From Castellaniella sp. (GTDB lineage: Bacteria > Pseudomonadota > Gammaproteobacteria > Burkholderiales > Burkholderiaceae_B), in NCBI GenBank assembly GCA_019104865.1, contig JAHRWZ010000017.1, positions 1-63,023 on the forward strand: a stretch of DNA of 63,023 bases. Reading direction: 5' to 3'. The notes under the pieces were generated by a model. The model saw only the letters and a program-made list of their open reading frames with translations, was not told the origin of the DNA and did not search any database. How positions within the stretch are numbered: position 1 is the stretch's first letter; each line of letters opens with the position of its first letter. The translations under genes were made by a program, and so were the position numbers. Shown in pieces: positions 24,492 through 33,011 of the stretch.

Positions 24492-25787
24492 TCAGGCCTG
24501 TTGCGAACGCCGCCGTTCCTGCAGCAGCGACCTGGCAAAATCGATGCGCACGTCATGCGCGGCCGCGAGTTCGTGGGCAAGCCAGTCGATCTCCGCTCCG
24601 GCGGCCCCCGCATTGATGGCAATATTGCGCGCATGCAGTGCCATATGGCCCCGTTGAATACCCTCGGTCGCCAAGGCGCGCAGCGCCCCCAGGTTTTGCG
24701 CGAGCCCGACCGCCACCGCGATTTCCGCCAATTCCTGGGCGGTTGTCACCCCCAGGATTTTCAACGACAAACGCGCCAGCGGATGGGTTTTGGTCGCCCC
24801 GCCCACCAGACCCACCGCCATCGGCATCTCCAGGGTCCCGACCAGATCCCCCGATACCGAGGTTTCCCAGGTACTCAACGACGTATAGCGCCCGCCGCGA
24901 CAAGCATACGCATGGGCGCCGGCCTCGATGGCCCGCCAGTCGTTGCCGGTGGCCACAATGACCGGATCGATCCCGTTCATGATGCCCTTATTGTGAGTTG
25001 CAGCCCGATACGGGTCGATGGCGGCAAACTCGCACGCATCGACGATGCCCGAGACCACGTCGGCCCCGGCATGTTCTCCGGTTGCCAGCGCGTCGGCCGG
25101 GATCTGGACGCGAGCCCGGGCCAAGCGCAAGTCGGCCAGATTGGACAGTATGCGCAGCCGCACCTTGCCGCCTGTGATCTGTTCCAGACGCCCCGCCACG
25201 AACTCCGCCATCGTATTGACCGTATTGGCCCCCATGGCGTCCCGGACATCGACGATCAAATGCACGACCACCATGGCACCACGCCGGGTATCGGGAAACA
25301 CATGCACCTCGACATCCCGGCAGCCGCCCCCCAGCTGCACCAGCAGCTGATCGCGGCTATTGGCCGAATCGATAATGTCCTGGCGCTGCCGCAGGATGGC
25401 CAGCCGGGCGCCGTAGGGATCCGTGACCCCCAGGATCTGGATCTGCGCCCGCATGATCGGCCCCGTGCTGGACGTCTGAAAGCCGCCCGCCTGGCGAGCC
25501 AGCTTGGCCATGAACGAAGCGGCCGCCACCACAGAGGGTTCCTCGACCGCCATGGGCACCAGGACATCGCGCCCGTTGATCTTGAAGTATCCGGCCACAC
25601 CATAGGGCAACTCAAACCGGCCCAGAACGTTCTCGATCATGCCGTCGGCAACCGCCAGCGGCAAGGCTGTGCCGTCTCCCAGCAAGGCCTGCTCGTCATC
25701 GCTCAGCCCGGCTTTCCGGGCCAGACAGGCGAGCCGTTCCGACGGAGCGAGGGAGCGGAAACCGGGCAGTGTGGAATCAATCGTCAT
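24492..25787 (-). CDS. mvaA: Class II hydroxymethylglutaryl-CoA reductase, degradative (NAD-type)
   Basis: A 431-residue protein collinear with Pseudomonas mevalonii HMG-CoA reductase. Catalytic residues fall at the same numbers as in that enzyme: E83 ([11 protein letters not shown]), K267 (THNKGIMNG), D283 ([10 protein letters not shown]) and H381 (RGHMALHAR). D146, known there to favour NAD(H), is also present. DAMGANTVN lies at 183-191. In P. mevalonii it oxidises mevalonate with CoA to HMG-CoA for growth on mevalonate. The bacterium makes isoprenoids by the MEP route (ispH at 55.5 kb), so a biosynthetic role is unlikely. HMG-CoA lyase is not in the window. Confidence 0.93.
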   Translation of the reverse strand: MTIDSTLPGFRSLAPSERLACLARKAGLSDDEQALLGDGTALPLAVADGMIENVLGRFELPYGVAGYFKINGRDVLVPMAVEEPSVVAAASFMAKLARQAGGFQTSSTGPIMRAQIQILGVTDPYGARLAILRQRQDIIDSANSRDQLLVQLGGGCRDVEVHVFPDTRRGAMVVVHLIVDVRDAMGANTVNTMAEFVAGRLEQITGGKVRLRILSNLADLRLARARVQIPADALATGEHAGADVVSGIVDACEFAAIDPYRAATHNKGIMNGIDPVIVATGNDWRAIEAGAHAYACRGGRYTSLSTWETSVSGDLVGTLEMPMAVGLVGGATKTHPLARLSLKILGVTTAQELAEIAVAVGLAQNLGALRALATEGIQRGHMALHARNIAINAGAAGAEIDWLAHELAAAHDVRIDFARSLLQERRRSQQA

Positions 25788-25906
25788 GGTGATGTCGGCA
25801 TGGGATCGTGCCGAACACGTCCCGCGAAATGGTTGGAGTGCCCTCAGTATAGAAATGGCATACGATGCGATGATATGTGACGACTCCACAAATTTTGATC
25901 AGATTT

Positions 25907-27973
25907 ATGGATAAAAATTACCTTTTCGATGTCGACGACCTCGGAAGTACCGCGGGCCGGTCGCCTGCCCGCGCCGCCCGGATGCTCTGGCGGCGTATCG
26001 TAGGCCTGCTCCACGTGGATGCGGGCAAGGAGGAATTCGCGCGGCTGCTGGAACACGCCCGCAAGCTCCCCGCCAAGGTTTCCGATCGCGAGGATCTGAT
26101 TCACTGTATCGAGCTTGCCCTGACCGTCAAGGAACGGCTCGAACTGCATCAAGAGCGCGAGCGCGGCCTGCTAGCCGTCCTGGAAACCGCCCAGGATCTG
26201 ACCGCCATCACTGACCCCGACCATATTCTGGAGGCCATCGTCCAACGCGCCCGCAAACTGCTGGGCAGCGACGTCGGATACCTGTCGATCCATGACACGG
26301 AGCGGAACGATTTTTACGTTCGCGCCACCGATGGGGCGTTCTCGGAGAATTTCACCCACATCCGGGTACCACGGGATGTCGGCATCTGCAACTTCGTCGC
26401 CCGGCACCGGATGCCCTATGCCTCATCCGATTACGGTGTCGATGGCCGCTTCCCGCATGACATCGGCATCGACTCCGCTGTCGTCGAGGAACACATCGTC
26501 TCCATCCTGGGCGTACCGCTGCTGGCCGGGGCATCCGTCATCGGCGTCCTGTTCGTCGGCGATCGCTATGTACGCAGTTACACCCCCTGGGAAAAGCACA
26601 TCCTGTCGATCCTGGCAGCCCATGCATCCGTCGCGTTGAACAACGCCCGCTTATTCGAGCAGACACAAACCGCGCTGCGCCAGGCCAGCGACACCAACCT
26701 GGAACTGGCCCGGCGCACCGCGGACGCCGACCGCGCGGCCCAGGCACACGAACGGCTGACGGCACTGGCTGCGCGCGGAGGCAATCTGTCCGATATTTGC
26801 GACATGGCGGCCTCCATGCTGGGCGGCCGGGTGACGGCCTATGACGGCGGGGAACGAGAAATCGCCTGCGCTGGAGAGCCACCGCAAAATCCCACCACCG
26901 ATACCGAGGCGATCGACCCGGACGAAGGCGCGCTGCATCGGGCGCTGCACGAAAGCCGGATTGCGGGCCGATCGATCGAGGTGCGGCTGGATGGCCGGAT
27001 CCGATACCGGGTCGCGGCAGCCACCAGCGGCTCGAGCCTGCTGGGCGGACTGACCATTCGGACGGCCGCTCCGTTGCGCGATGCGGATATCCGGACGTTC
27101 GAGCGTACCGCCGTGTTGGCCAGCGTCGTCCTGCTGTCGCGCGAGCAGCGGGAATCGGCCGGGCGACAGGCCCTATCGGCCCTGGTGCATGAACTGATCG
27201 GATTGCCGCAGGATCTCATGATCAAGTCCGGGCGGCTGGCGATGCGCCACGGGCTGGATCCGGCTCTGCCGATCCAGCTCATCCTGCTGGCAGGCACCAA
27301 CGCCGGCGCAGGGCTACCGACGGAATGGACACCCAGGACCACGGCGGGGCTGGAACATGCCATTTTCGGCGTGGTCCGAGGCTCTCTGGTGATTCTCGCC
27401 AATTCCAGGCACGTACCCGGCATCGTGCGCCAGCTACCGGGGTTTCTGGGGGATACCTGGCATCAGGCCCTGACAGGCGTGATCTCGGATCCGGTGCCCG
27501 CTTTCAGTCAGGTCAGTGCGGCATACCACCGGGTGCTGCAGTGCCTGCGCATCGTTCAGGCACTCGACTACCCACAACGGCTGTTCCAGGAAGCGGAGCT
27601 TGCGCTGTATGCCCTGTTGCTGGACCGGGAACTGGATCTGGACACCTATTTGCGCGCCACGCTGGGTACTCTTTACGGCCCAAGGGACCGCCGAAAATGC
27701 CGCCTGGGGCGTACAGCCCTGGCCTGGCTGGATTCAGCCCGCCGTCCTGCGGGCACCGCCCGAACATTGGGCATCCATCCCAATACCGTGCATCAAAGAC
27801 TGGCGACCGTGGACGCACTCCTGCCGGACTGGCGCGACCATCCCCGGGTCCTGGACGTGCACATCGCCCTGCGCCTGTGGGGCCTGGCCGGACACTGGGA
27901 GACTCAGGGCGCCCGCGACTCCAGCCAGGCCAGCACCGTGGCCGCAGCTTCGTCGGGCGGGAACACCGGATAG
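25907..27973 (+). CDS. GAF-domain transcriptional regulator with PucR/CdaR-type C-terminal HTH
   Basis: A 688-residue regulator from ATG 25907 (698 from a GTG at 25877; no clear ribosome site for either). A short N-terminal helical part is followed by a GAF domain (about residues 90-245; LLGSDVGYLSIHD, GVPLLAGASVIGVLFVGDR), a linker coiled stretch (LFEQTQTALRQASDTNLELA), a middle domain and a C-terminal HTH_30 region (ALAWLDSARRPAGTARTLGI, then HPNTVHQRLATVDALL). It is divergent from the HMG-CoA reductase gene and probably regulates it. Its 3' end overlaps the convergent peroxiredoxin gene by 70 bases. Confidence 0.85.
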   Translation: MDKNYLFDVDDLGSTAGRSPARAARMLWRRIVGLLHVDAGKEEFARLLEHARKLPAKVSDREDLIHCIELALTVKERLELHQERERGLLAVLETAQDLTAITDPDHILEAIVQRARKLLGSDVGYLSIHDTERNDFYVRATDGAFSENFTHIRVPRDVGICNFVARHRMPYASSDYGVDGRFPHDIGIDSAVVEEHIVSILGVPLLAGASVIGVLFVGDRYVRSYTPWEKHILSILAAHASVALNNARLFEQTQTALRQASDTNLELARRTADADRAAQAHERLTALAARGGNLSDICDMAASMLGGRVTAYDGGEREIACAGEPPQNPTTDTEAIDPDEGALHRALHESRIAGRSIEVRLDGRIRYRVAAATSGSSLLGGLTIRTAAPLRDADIRTFERTAVLASVVLLSREQRESAGRQALSALVHELIGLPQDLMIKSGRLAMRHGLDPALPIQLILLAGTNAGAGLPTEWTPRTTAGLEHAIFGVVRGSLVILANSRHVPGIVRQLPGFLGDTWHQALTGVISDPVPAFSQVSAAYHRVLQCLRIVQALDYPQRLFQEAELALYALLLDRELDLDTYLRATLGTLYGPRDRRKCRLGRTALAWLDSARRPAGTARTLGIHPNTVHQRLATVDALLPDWRDHPRVLDVHIALRLWGLAGHWETQGARDSSQASTVAAASSGGNTG

Positions 27974-28473
27974 AACACCTGTTCGATCACGCCATCGCGC
28001 ACGACCAGCGTCAGGCGCTTGAGCAGGGTCATCCCCGCAACCTTCATCGTGGGCAGCCGTAGCGCGTGCGTCAACGCCAGTCCCGCATCGCTAAGCACCG
28101 GGAACGGCAGCCCAAGGCGCTGCGCCATTTCCCGCTGATAATCGGTCTTCTGTGTGCTCAGGCCGAATACCGCGATTCCAAGTGCGGAGAACCTGGATTC
28201 AGCGACCTTGAACCCCAAGGACTCGGGCGTGCAGCCGCGCGCACCCGGAATATCGTTCCAGCCGGCCGGCAACGGAACATCCGGTTGCCCCGTCATGGGA
28301 TAGGCATAAATGATCACGCGGCCGGGGATCTGGTTCAGCGCAACACGCTGTCCCATCGTGGACGGCAGTACGACGTCGGGCATCGGCGACCCGGTCAAAT
28401 GATCCGCCTCGCCATCGTCCACGGGACGGGGCAGGTCATCGGGAAACGTTTTGAACAGCAGCGGGTCAACCAT
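27904..28473 (-). CDS. Peroxiredoxin, AhpC/TSA-like single-cysteine family
   Basis: A 189-residue thioredoxin-fold peroxidase-like protein. The active region is YPMTGQPDVPLPAGW, then IPGARGCTPESLGF, with the cysteine of GARGCTP as the only obvious peroxidatic residue. The later stretch FPVLSDAGLALTHALRLPT matches the family. It starts at ATG 28473. The last 70 bases overlap the end of the convergent regulator gene. Confidence 0.85.
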   Translation of the reverse strand: MVDPLLFKTFPDDLPRPVDDGEADHLTGSPMPDVVLPSTMGQRVALNQIPGRVIIYAYPMTGQPDVPLPAGWNDIPGARGCTPESLGFKVAESRFSALGIAVFGLSTQKTDYQREMAQRLGLPFPVLSDAGLALTHALRLPTMKVAGMTLLKRLTLVVRDGVIEQVFYPVFPPDEAAATVLAWLESRAP

Positions 28474-28537
28474 CGGTATTCTCCTTGGGGGTCATCCGGC
28501 ATCGGGAAACAGGCCCGCGACAGCGCCGCGCCCCGAA

Positions 28538-29461
28538 TCAGGCGTGTGCTTCGCGCCGCAGCAACTCACGCTTGCGATCCACGCCCCAACGGTAGCCCGA
28601 GATGCCGCCGTCCTGCCGCACGACACGATGGCAGGGGATGGCGACGGCAAGATGATTAGCCGCGCAGGCACGGGCGACCGCGCGTGCCGCCTTCGGGGCG
28701 CCGATCCGCTCGGCGATCTCAGCATAACTCACCGTGGCGCCCGGCGGAATCCGACGCAGCGCCTGCCAGACCCGCTGCTGAAACGCCGTGCCGCGCACGT
28801 CCAGCGGCAGATTCAGCCCGATGGCCGGCGCCTCGACGAACCCCACCACCTGGGCGACCAACTGTTCGAAACCGCCGTCACCGCCGATCAGCCCGGCCCT
28901 GGGAAACTGGTCCTGCAGATCACGCACCAGACAGTCCGGGTCGTCGCCCAGCAGGATGGCGCACACGCCGCGCTGGCTCTGCGCGACCAGGATCGCGCCC
29001 AGCGAACATTGGCCGACGGCAAACCGGATCACTGTCCCGATGCCGCCGGCACGGTATTCCCCGGCGCGCATCCCCAGCACACACCCGGACGTTTCATAGA
29101 AACGGCTGCTGGAATTGAAGCCCGCGCCGTAGATCGCGTCGGTGACCGTGCCGCCCGCGCTCAGGGCCTCGCGCAGCCTGCGCGCACGGTACGCCACGGC
29201 GTAGGCCTTGGGCGTCAGCCCGGTTTCGGCCTTGAAGACCCGATGAAAATGAAAGGGGCTCATGCCTGCCCGGGCAGCCAGCGCATCGAGCGTAGGCGGG
29301 ATTTCCGACGATTCGATCAGGCGGCAGGCCCGCGCGACCAGCGCCGAGTGCGCCATCGCGGCGGCCGTCCGGTGGCCCTCTGCGCGATGGCCGAGCCGGT
29401 CGGCGGCGGTCTGCGCCTCGGCGGTTTCGCGGGCATCCATCATCGTGGTGCGAGTGTCCAT
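28538..29461 (-). CDS. Ada-like protein: AraC HTH plus O6-methylguanine-DNA methyltransferase, without metal-binding N-domain
   Basis: A 307-residue protein. An AraC-type HTH (about residues 40-130; ALAARAGMSPFHFHRVFK) is joined to a methyltransferase domain whose acceptor site is IPCHRVV near residue 280, followed by SGYRWGVDRKRELL. Full-length Ada (about 355 residues) begins with a four-cysteine zinc domain that repairs methylphosphotriesters and activates transcription; that domain is absent here. It can still repair O6-methylguanine. How the HTH would be switched without the N-domain is unclear. Confidence 0.9.
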   Translation of the reverse strand: MDTRTTMMDARETAEAQTAADRLGHRAEGHRTAAAMAHSALVARACRLIESSEIPPTLDALAARAGMSPFHFHRVFKAETGLTPKAYAVAYRARRLREALSAGGTVTDAIYGAGFNSSSRFYETSGCVLGMRAGEYRAGGIGTVIRFAVGQCSLGAILVAQSQRGVCAILLGDDPDCLVRDLQDQFPRAGLIGGDGGFEQLVAQVVGFVEAPAIGLNLPLDVRGTAFQQRVWQALRRIPPGATVSYAEIAERIGAPKAARAVARACAANHLAVAIPCHRVVRQDGGISGYRWGVDRKRELLRREAHA

Positions 29462-29604
29462 GGCGTCATCTCCAGTTCGCGGTGGATGTCAGCATAGGCT
29501 GGAATCCGGCGCCAAGAACTCCGTTTCTTGCGGCCAAACGCATTCCCTGGAGCCGACCCGCGCATCGGGATGCGTCGCGGACGTCGGGTCGCCGCCGTGC
29601 GCAA

Positions 29605-30012
29605 TCAAGCGCCGCGGACGCTTTCCTGGCCGCCGTTCCGGACGATGGAACCCACGGCGCTATCCGGAAAGGTCCTGGCATAAAAGCGGGCCGCATCGAG
29701 GGCGGCGCCGTCGTACCAGAGGCAGATCGTGTTCTTGCGAGTCATGTCGTGCTCCTTATAGAAGAACGTGACTGGCCGCTCGTGCGCCGGATCGCCGTCC
29801 AGGGTGAAGGCTACATAGAAGATCTTCGCGCTGGGGCGCGAACTGCTGGCGTCCACGGCGATCAGGTGGCCCGCCCGGGCCGTATAGGCCAACGTCCGGC
29901 CGTTCAGACACAGCGCATGATGCGTCACCGCGGCGCGTTCCGTCGCATCCGTCACGGAATCATCCGGACCATTGCCATAAGCCACCGGATCGGAATAGGG
30001 TTGGTCTTTCAT
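29605..30012 (-). pseudogene. Deletion-fused remnant: start of an S10-family carboxypeptidase joined to fragments of a PhnB-like VOC protein
   Basis: The 135-codon frame has three parts. Residues 1-84 match the N-terminal region of bacterial S10 serine carboxypeptidase-like proteins (AAVTHHALCLNGRTLAYTAR, PVTFFY) and stop where the family continues with a GGPGS motif. At FFYKEHD the DNA switches to AAGGAG plus an ATG at 29744 that begins a PhnB-like VOC protein (MTRKNTICLWYDGAALDAAR). After FPDSAVGSIV the text jumps to NGGQES, normally about 70 residues later in PhnB, and then ends. I read this as two deletions. A short 46-residue product from 29744 is possible; catalytic function is not. Confidence 0.7.
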
Positions 30013-30284
30013 CGCGCATCCCCTGAAAATCTCGGGCCGCCCTCCTGTCCACCGATTTCATTTAACTGCCCGGCCCCCGGCAGGGCAAGCATGGCAATGG
30101 GTTCTTACATGATCGGCACCGGCTTACGCTTCAGCCATGCGGGCCGCCACTGCGCATCTACCCCCTCCCGTCACGTTCACGCGAGCGTGCGGGACAGGGG
30201 GCGGTGAACCGGACAGAAATCAATCTACGCCCTGAAGATTCAGCGGTATGATCTAGTCGGTCGTAGGGTTATCAGGATTGGTTG

Positions 30285-30491
30285 ATGAAGGCCTATGGCA
30301 ACCCGGCCGGCAAGGTCACGGTCGAACAGGTCACGGCCTTGAGAAGCGGTACCCCCGCCGGGTCCGATGCCGGGGCGCGGCTGCTGCTGGCCGCGCGGAT
30401 CGGCGTGGCAGTCGTGGGGATCATCGTGCTGCTCATCCTGTACGCGATCTTCCGGCGGCGGCGCCAGGCGCGCCCGACGCGGCGCGCCTGA
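30285..30491 (+). CDS. Small single-helix membrane protein, hypothetical
   Basis: A 68-residue ORF with AGGA eight bases before the ATG. One hydrophobic segment (IGVAVVGIIVLLILYAIF) is followed by an arginine-rich cytoplasmic tail (RRRRQARPTRRA), a valid stop-transfer pattern. No family is recognised. It lies 110 bases upstream of the phospholipase D gene and could be cotranscribed. The 270 bases before it hold no other candidate gene. Confidence 0.45.
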   Translation: MKAYGNPAGKVTVEQVTALRSGTPAGSDAGARLLLAARIGVAVVGIIVLLILYAIFRRRRQARPTRRA

Positions 30492-30601
30492 ACCTCGGGC
30501 AGAATTCAGGCGCTGTCCACCGCAGCGCCCGGATCCTGATGCGAATGACTGAACCTGATTCTCGCCGGACAACCGCCATACCCTGAGGAGAAACCCAGCC
30601 C

Positions 30602-32158
30602 ATGCGTCTTTCCAGGACCCGCTTCCGGGCCATGATGAAAGCAGCGGGTCAGGCGCTCCTGCATGGCCGCCACCACGCGGTGGACCGAAACACCGAAGAG
30701 CCCACCCGCCGCGCCACAGTTCCAGACACGACGGATGCAACCCAGCTCGCGCGGTCCGTCAAGCCGCTGCACCTGTCGCACGCCGCGCAATCCGGATTCG
30801 TTCCGCTCTCCAATGGGCGGGCCGCCTTTGCGGCACGCGTCGCGCTGGCCGATGCGGCTGAATGTTCCCTGGATGTGCAGTACTACATCTGGCATGATGA
30901 CATGACGGGCCTGTTGCTCTTTGACGCCCTGCGTCGCGCAGCCGAGCGCGGCGTGCAGGTGCGGCTGCTGCTCGACGACAACAACACAGTGGGCCTGGAC
31001 ACGATCATCGCCGGGCTGAATGCCCACCCGAATATCGAGGTAAGGCTGTTCAACGCCTTCACCGCGCGCCGCTGGCGGGCGCTGGGCTACCTGACCGATT
31101 TCTCGCGCCTGAACCGGCGCATGCACAACAAATCGTTCACAGCGGACCGCCAGGTCACCATTGTGGGGGGACGCAACATCGGTGACGAGTATTTCGAAGC
31201 CGGGAACAATGCCCTTTTCATCGATCTCGACATCCTGGCAATCGGCCCGGTGGTGGGCGACGTTGCGGACGACTTCGAACGCTATTGGACAAGCGACTCA
31301 TCCCGGCCTGCGGAGCAGGTCGTCCGCAGGCCGCACGCCGAGGCAATCGCCGCGCTCTCGTCGATCGGCGACCAGGAGGCCGGCAAGCCTCATGCCAGTG
31401 CCTATACCGAGGCGATCTTCCAGGAAGCGTTCGTGCACGATCTGCTGACTGGCCGACTGCGCTTCGAATGGGCCAACGTGTCGCTCGTGAGCGACAACCC
31501 GGACAAGGGCCTGGACAAAGCGCCGCGCCACACCTTGCTCTGGCCCAGGCTGCAGGCGATTCTGGGCGGCCCCACCACAGAGCTGGAATTGGTCTCGCCC
31601 TATCTCGTGCCCGCGGGGGCGGGGGTCGATGCGTTTGCGGCGCTCGTTAAAAAAGGCGTGAAGGTCACACTGCTGACCAACTCGCTGGAGGCCACCGACG
31701 TGGTCGCAGTCCATGCCGGCTACGCCAAGCGGCGCAGGCCGCTGCTCGCGGCGGGCGCCACCCTGTTTGAACTGAAAAGGATGGCGTCCATTCCGAAGAT
31801 CCGCGACAGAGGGCTGACGGGAGGGTCGGGCTCCAGCCTGCACGCCAAGGTGTTTTCCATCGACCGCCAGCGTGTCTTCATTGGCTCTTTCAACTTCGAC
31901 CCGCGTTCCCGGAAGCTGAACACTGAAATGGGGTTCGTCATCGAAAGCCCGAATCTGGCGGGCCAGATCGCCGACAACCTGGACAGGTTTCTTGCATCCC
32001 ATGCCTATGAGGTGCGGATCGGTGGTAACGGAAAACTGGAATGGGTCGAACAGGTCGATTCCGCAACAGTCGTGCGCCATCACGAACCCGGCGCCACCTT
32101 CTGGCGCCGGGCCGGTGTCGCGGTCGCGGCCCTGCTGCCGATTGACTGGCTCTTGTAG
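30602..32158 (+). CDS. Phospholipase D family protein, cardiolipin-synthase-like
   Basis: A 518-residue protein with two HKD motifs: HNKSFTAD (H175, K177, D182, with VGGRNIGDEYF after it) and HAKVFSID in the C-terminal half (followed by FIGSFNFDPRS). Two HKD motifs in one chain form one active site that transfers phosphatidyl groups or cleaves phosphodiesters. The N-terminus lacks the two membrane helices of ClsA and resembles the ClsC/YmdC type. GAGGAG precedes the ATG. A hydrophobic C-terminus (VAVAALLPIDWLL) may touch the membrane. Confidence 0.88.
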   Translation: MRLSRTRFRAMMKAAGQALLHGRHHAVDRNTEEPTRRATVPDTTDATQLARSVKPLHLSHAAQSGFVPLSNGRAAFAARVALADAAECSLDVQYYIWHDDMTGLLLFDALRRAAERGVQVRLLLDDNNTVGLDTIIAGLNAHPNIEVRLFNAFTARRWRALGYLTDFSRLNRRMHNKSFTADRQVTIVGGRNIGDEYFEAGNNALFIDLDILAIGPVVGDVADDFERYWTSDSSRPAEQVVRRPHAEAIAALSSIGDQEAGKPHASAYTEAIFQEAFVHDLLTGRLRFEWANVSLVSDNPDKGLDKAPRHTLLWPRLQAILGGPTTELELVSPYLVPAGAGVDAFAALVKKGVKVTLLTNSLEATDVVAVHAGYAKRRRPLLAAGATLFELKRMASIPKIRDRGLTGGSGSSLHAKVFSIDRQRVFIGSFNFDPRSRKLNTEMGFVIESPNLAGQIADNLDRFLASHAYEVRIGGNGKLEWVEQVDSATVVRHHEPGATFWRRAGVAVAALLPIDWLL

Positions 32159-32165
32159 ACTACTG

Positions 32166-32189
32166 CTTCGTCTTACGCTCAAGACGAAG
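32166..32189. terminator. Hairpin between convergent genes
   Basis: Perfect nine-base arms CTTCGTCTT and AAGACGAAG around ACGCTC. It begins eight bases after the phospholipase D stop and covers the stop codon of the convergent SDR. It lacks a clear T run on either side, so it is a weak or stabilising structure rather than a proven terminator. Confidence 0.4.
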
Positions 32190-32940
32190 TCTGTGCATCG
32201 TTGTCGATGGGAATGACCTGCCCGGAAATCGATTTCCCCGCCTCCGACGCCAGAAATACGGCCAGGGCAGCGATGTCCTTCGGATCGACAAAGCGCTTGA
32301 GCGACTGGATGCTCATTGCAGCCTGCCGCACTTCATCCAGCGTCTTGTGCTCCGCATCGGCCCGGCCCTGAAGAACACGCTCGATGCGATCTCCGCCAAC
32401 GGCGCCCGGCGCAATCGCATTGCAGCGGATGTTGTACTGGCCAAGCTCACGGGACAAGGTTTTCGCAAAGCCAATCAAGCCCATCTTTGCCGTGCAGTAC
32501 GCGCTGCGATTCGGATAGCCAAAGCGCCCGCCCACCGAGGACATCACGATGATGCTTCCCGCTGCGGATTTTTTCAGGTAAGGGATAGCCAAGCGCGTGA
32601 CGTGGAAGGTGCCGATGACATCGACCGTCATGACGGCTTCCCATTGATCGGGGTCGGCTGTCTCGACCGGCGCCGTGGGCCCCGCGATGCCGGCGTTGTT
32701 CACCAGCACATCGAGACCGCCCAGCGCGTCGGCGGCGGCGGCCACCATCCGCTCGATGTCTTGTCGCCGGGAAATATCGCACACGATGGTCTTCAGACCT
32801 GGAATGTCCTTGGCGGCTGTCTCCAGCGCCTGCTCATTGATGTCGCACACACAGACTTTGGCGCCGCCAGCGGTGAACGCCCGTGCGATTTCTTTGCCGA
32901 TGCCGGCTGCGCCGGCTGTGATCAGAACACGTTGTGCCAT
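32179..32940 (-). CDS. SDR-family oxidoreductase
   Basis: A 253-residue SDR with TAGAAGIG cofactor loop, intact NNAG, serine in VMSSVGGRFG and YCTAK. The C-terminus IPIDNDAQTSS lacks the common VDGG. The start is ATG 32940; GTG one codon earlier is possible. It lies in the same orientation as the amidohydrolase and MFS genes upstream (68- and 108-base gaps), so the three may form an operon for uptake, amide cleavage and oxidation of one compound. Confidence 0.88.
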   Translation of the reverse strand: MAQRVLITAGAAGIGKEIARAFTAGGAKVCVCDINEQALETAAKDIPGLKTIVCDISRRQDIERMVAAAADALGGLDVLVNNAGIAGPTAPVETADPDQWEAVMTVDVIGTFHVTRLAIPYLKKSAAGSIIVMSSVGGRFGYPNRSAYCTAKMGLIGFAKTLSRELGQYNIRCNAIAPGAVGGDRIERVLQGRADAEHKTLDEVRQAAMSIQSLKRFVDPKDIAALAVFLASEAGKSISGQVIPIDNDAQTSS

Positions 32941-33011
32941 CACAATATCTCTGTTGTCGATAAACCTCAGTGAGCCGTCTGACCAGCATCACAGCGCGGC
33001 CCATGGACGCG

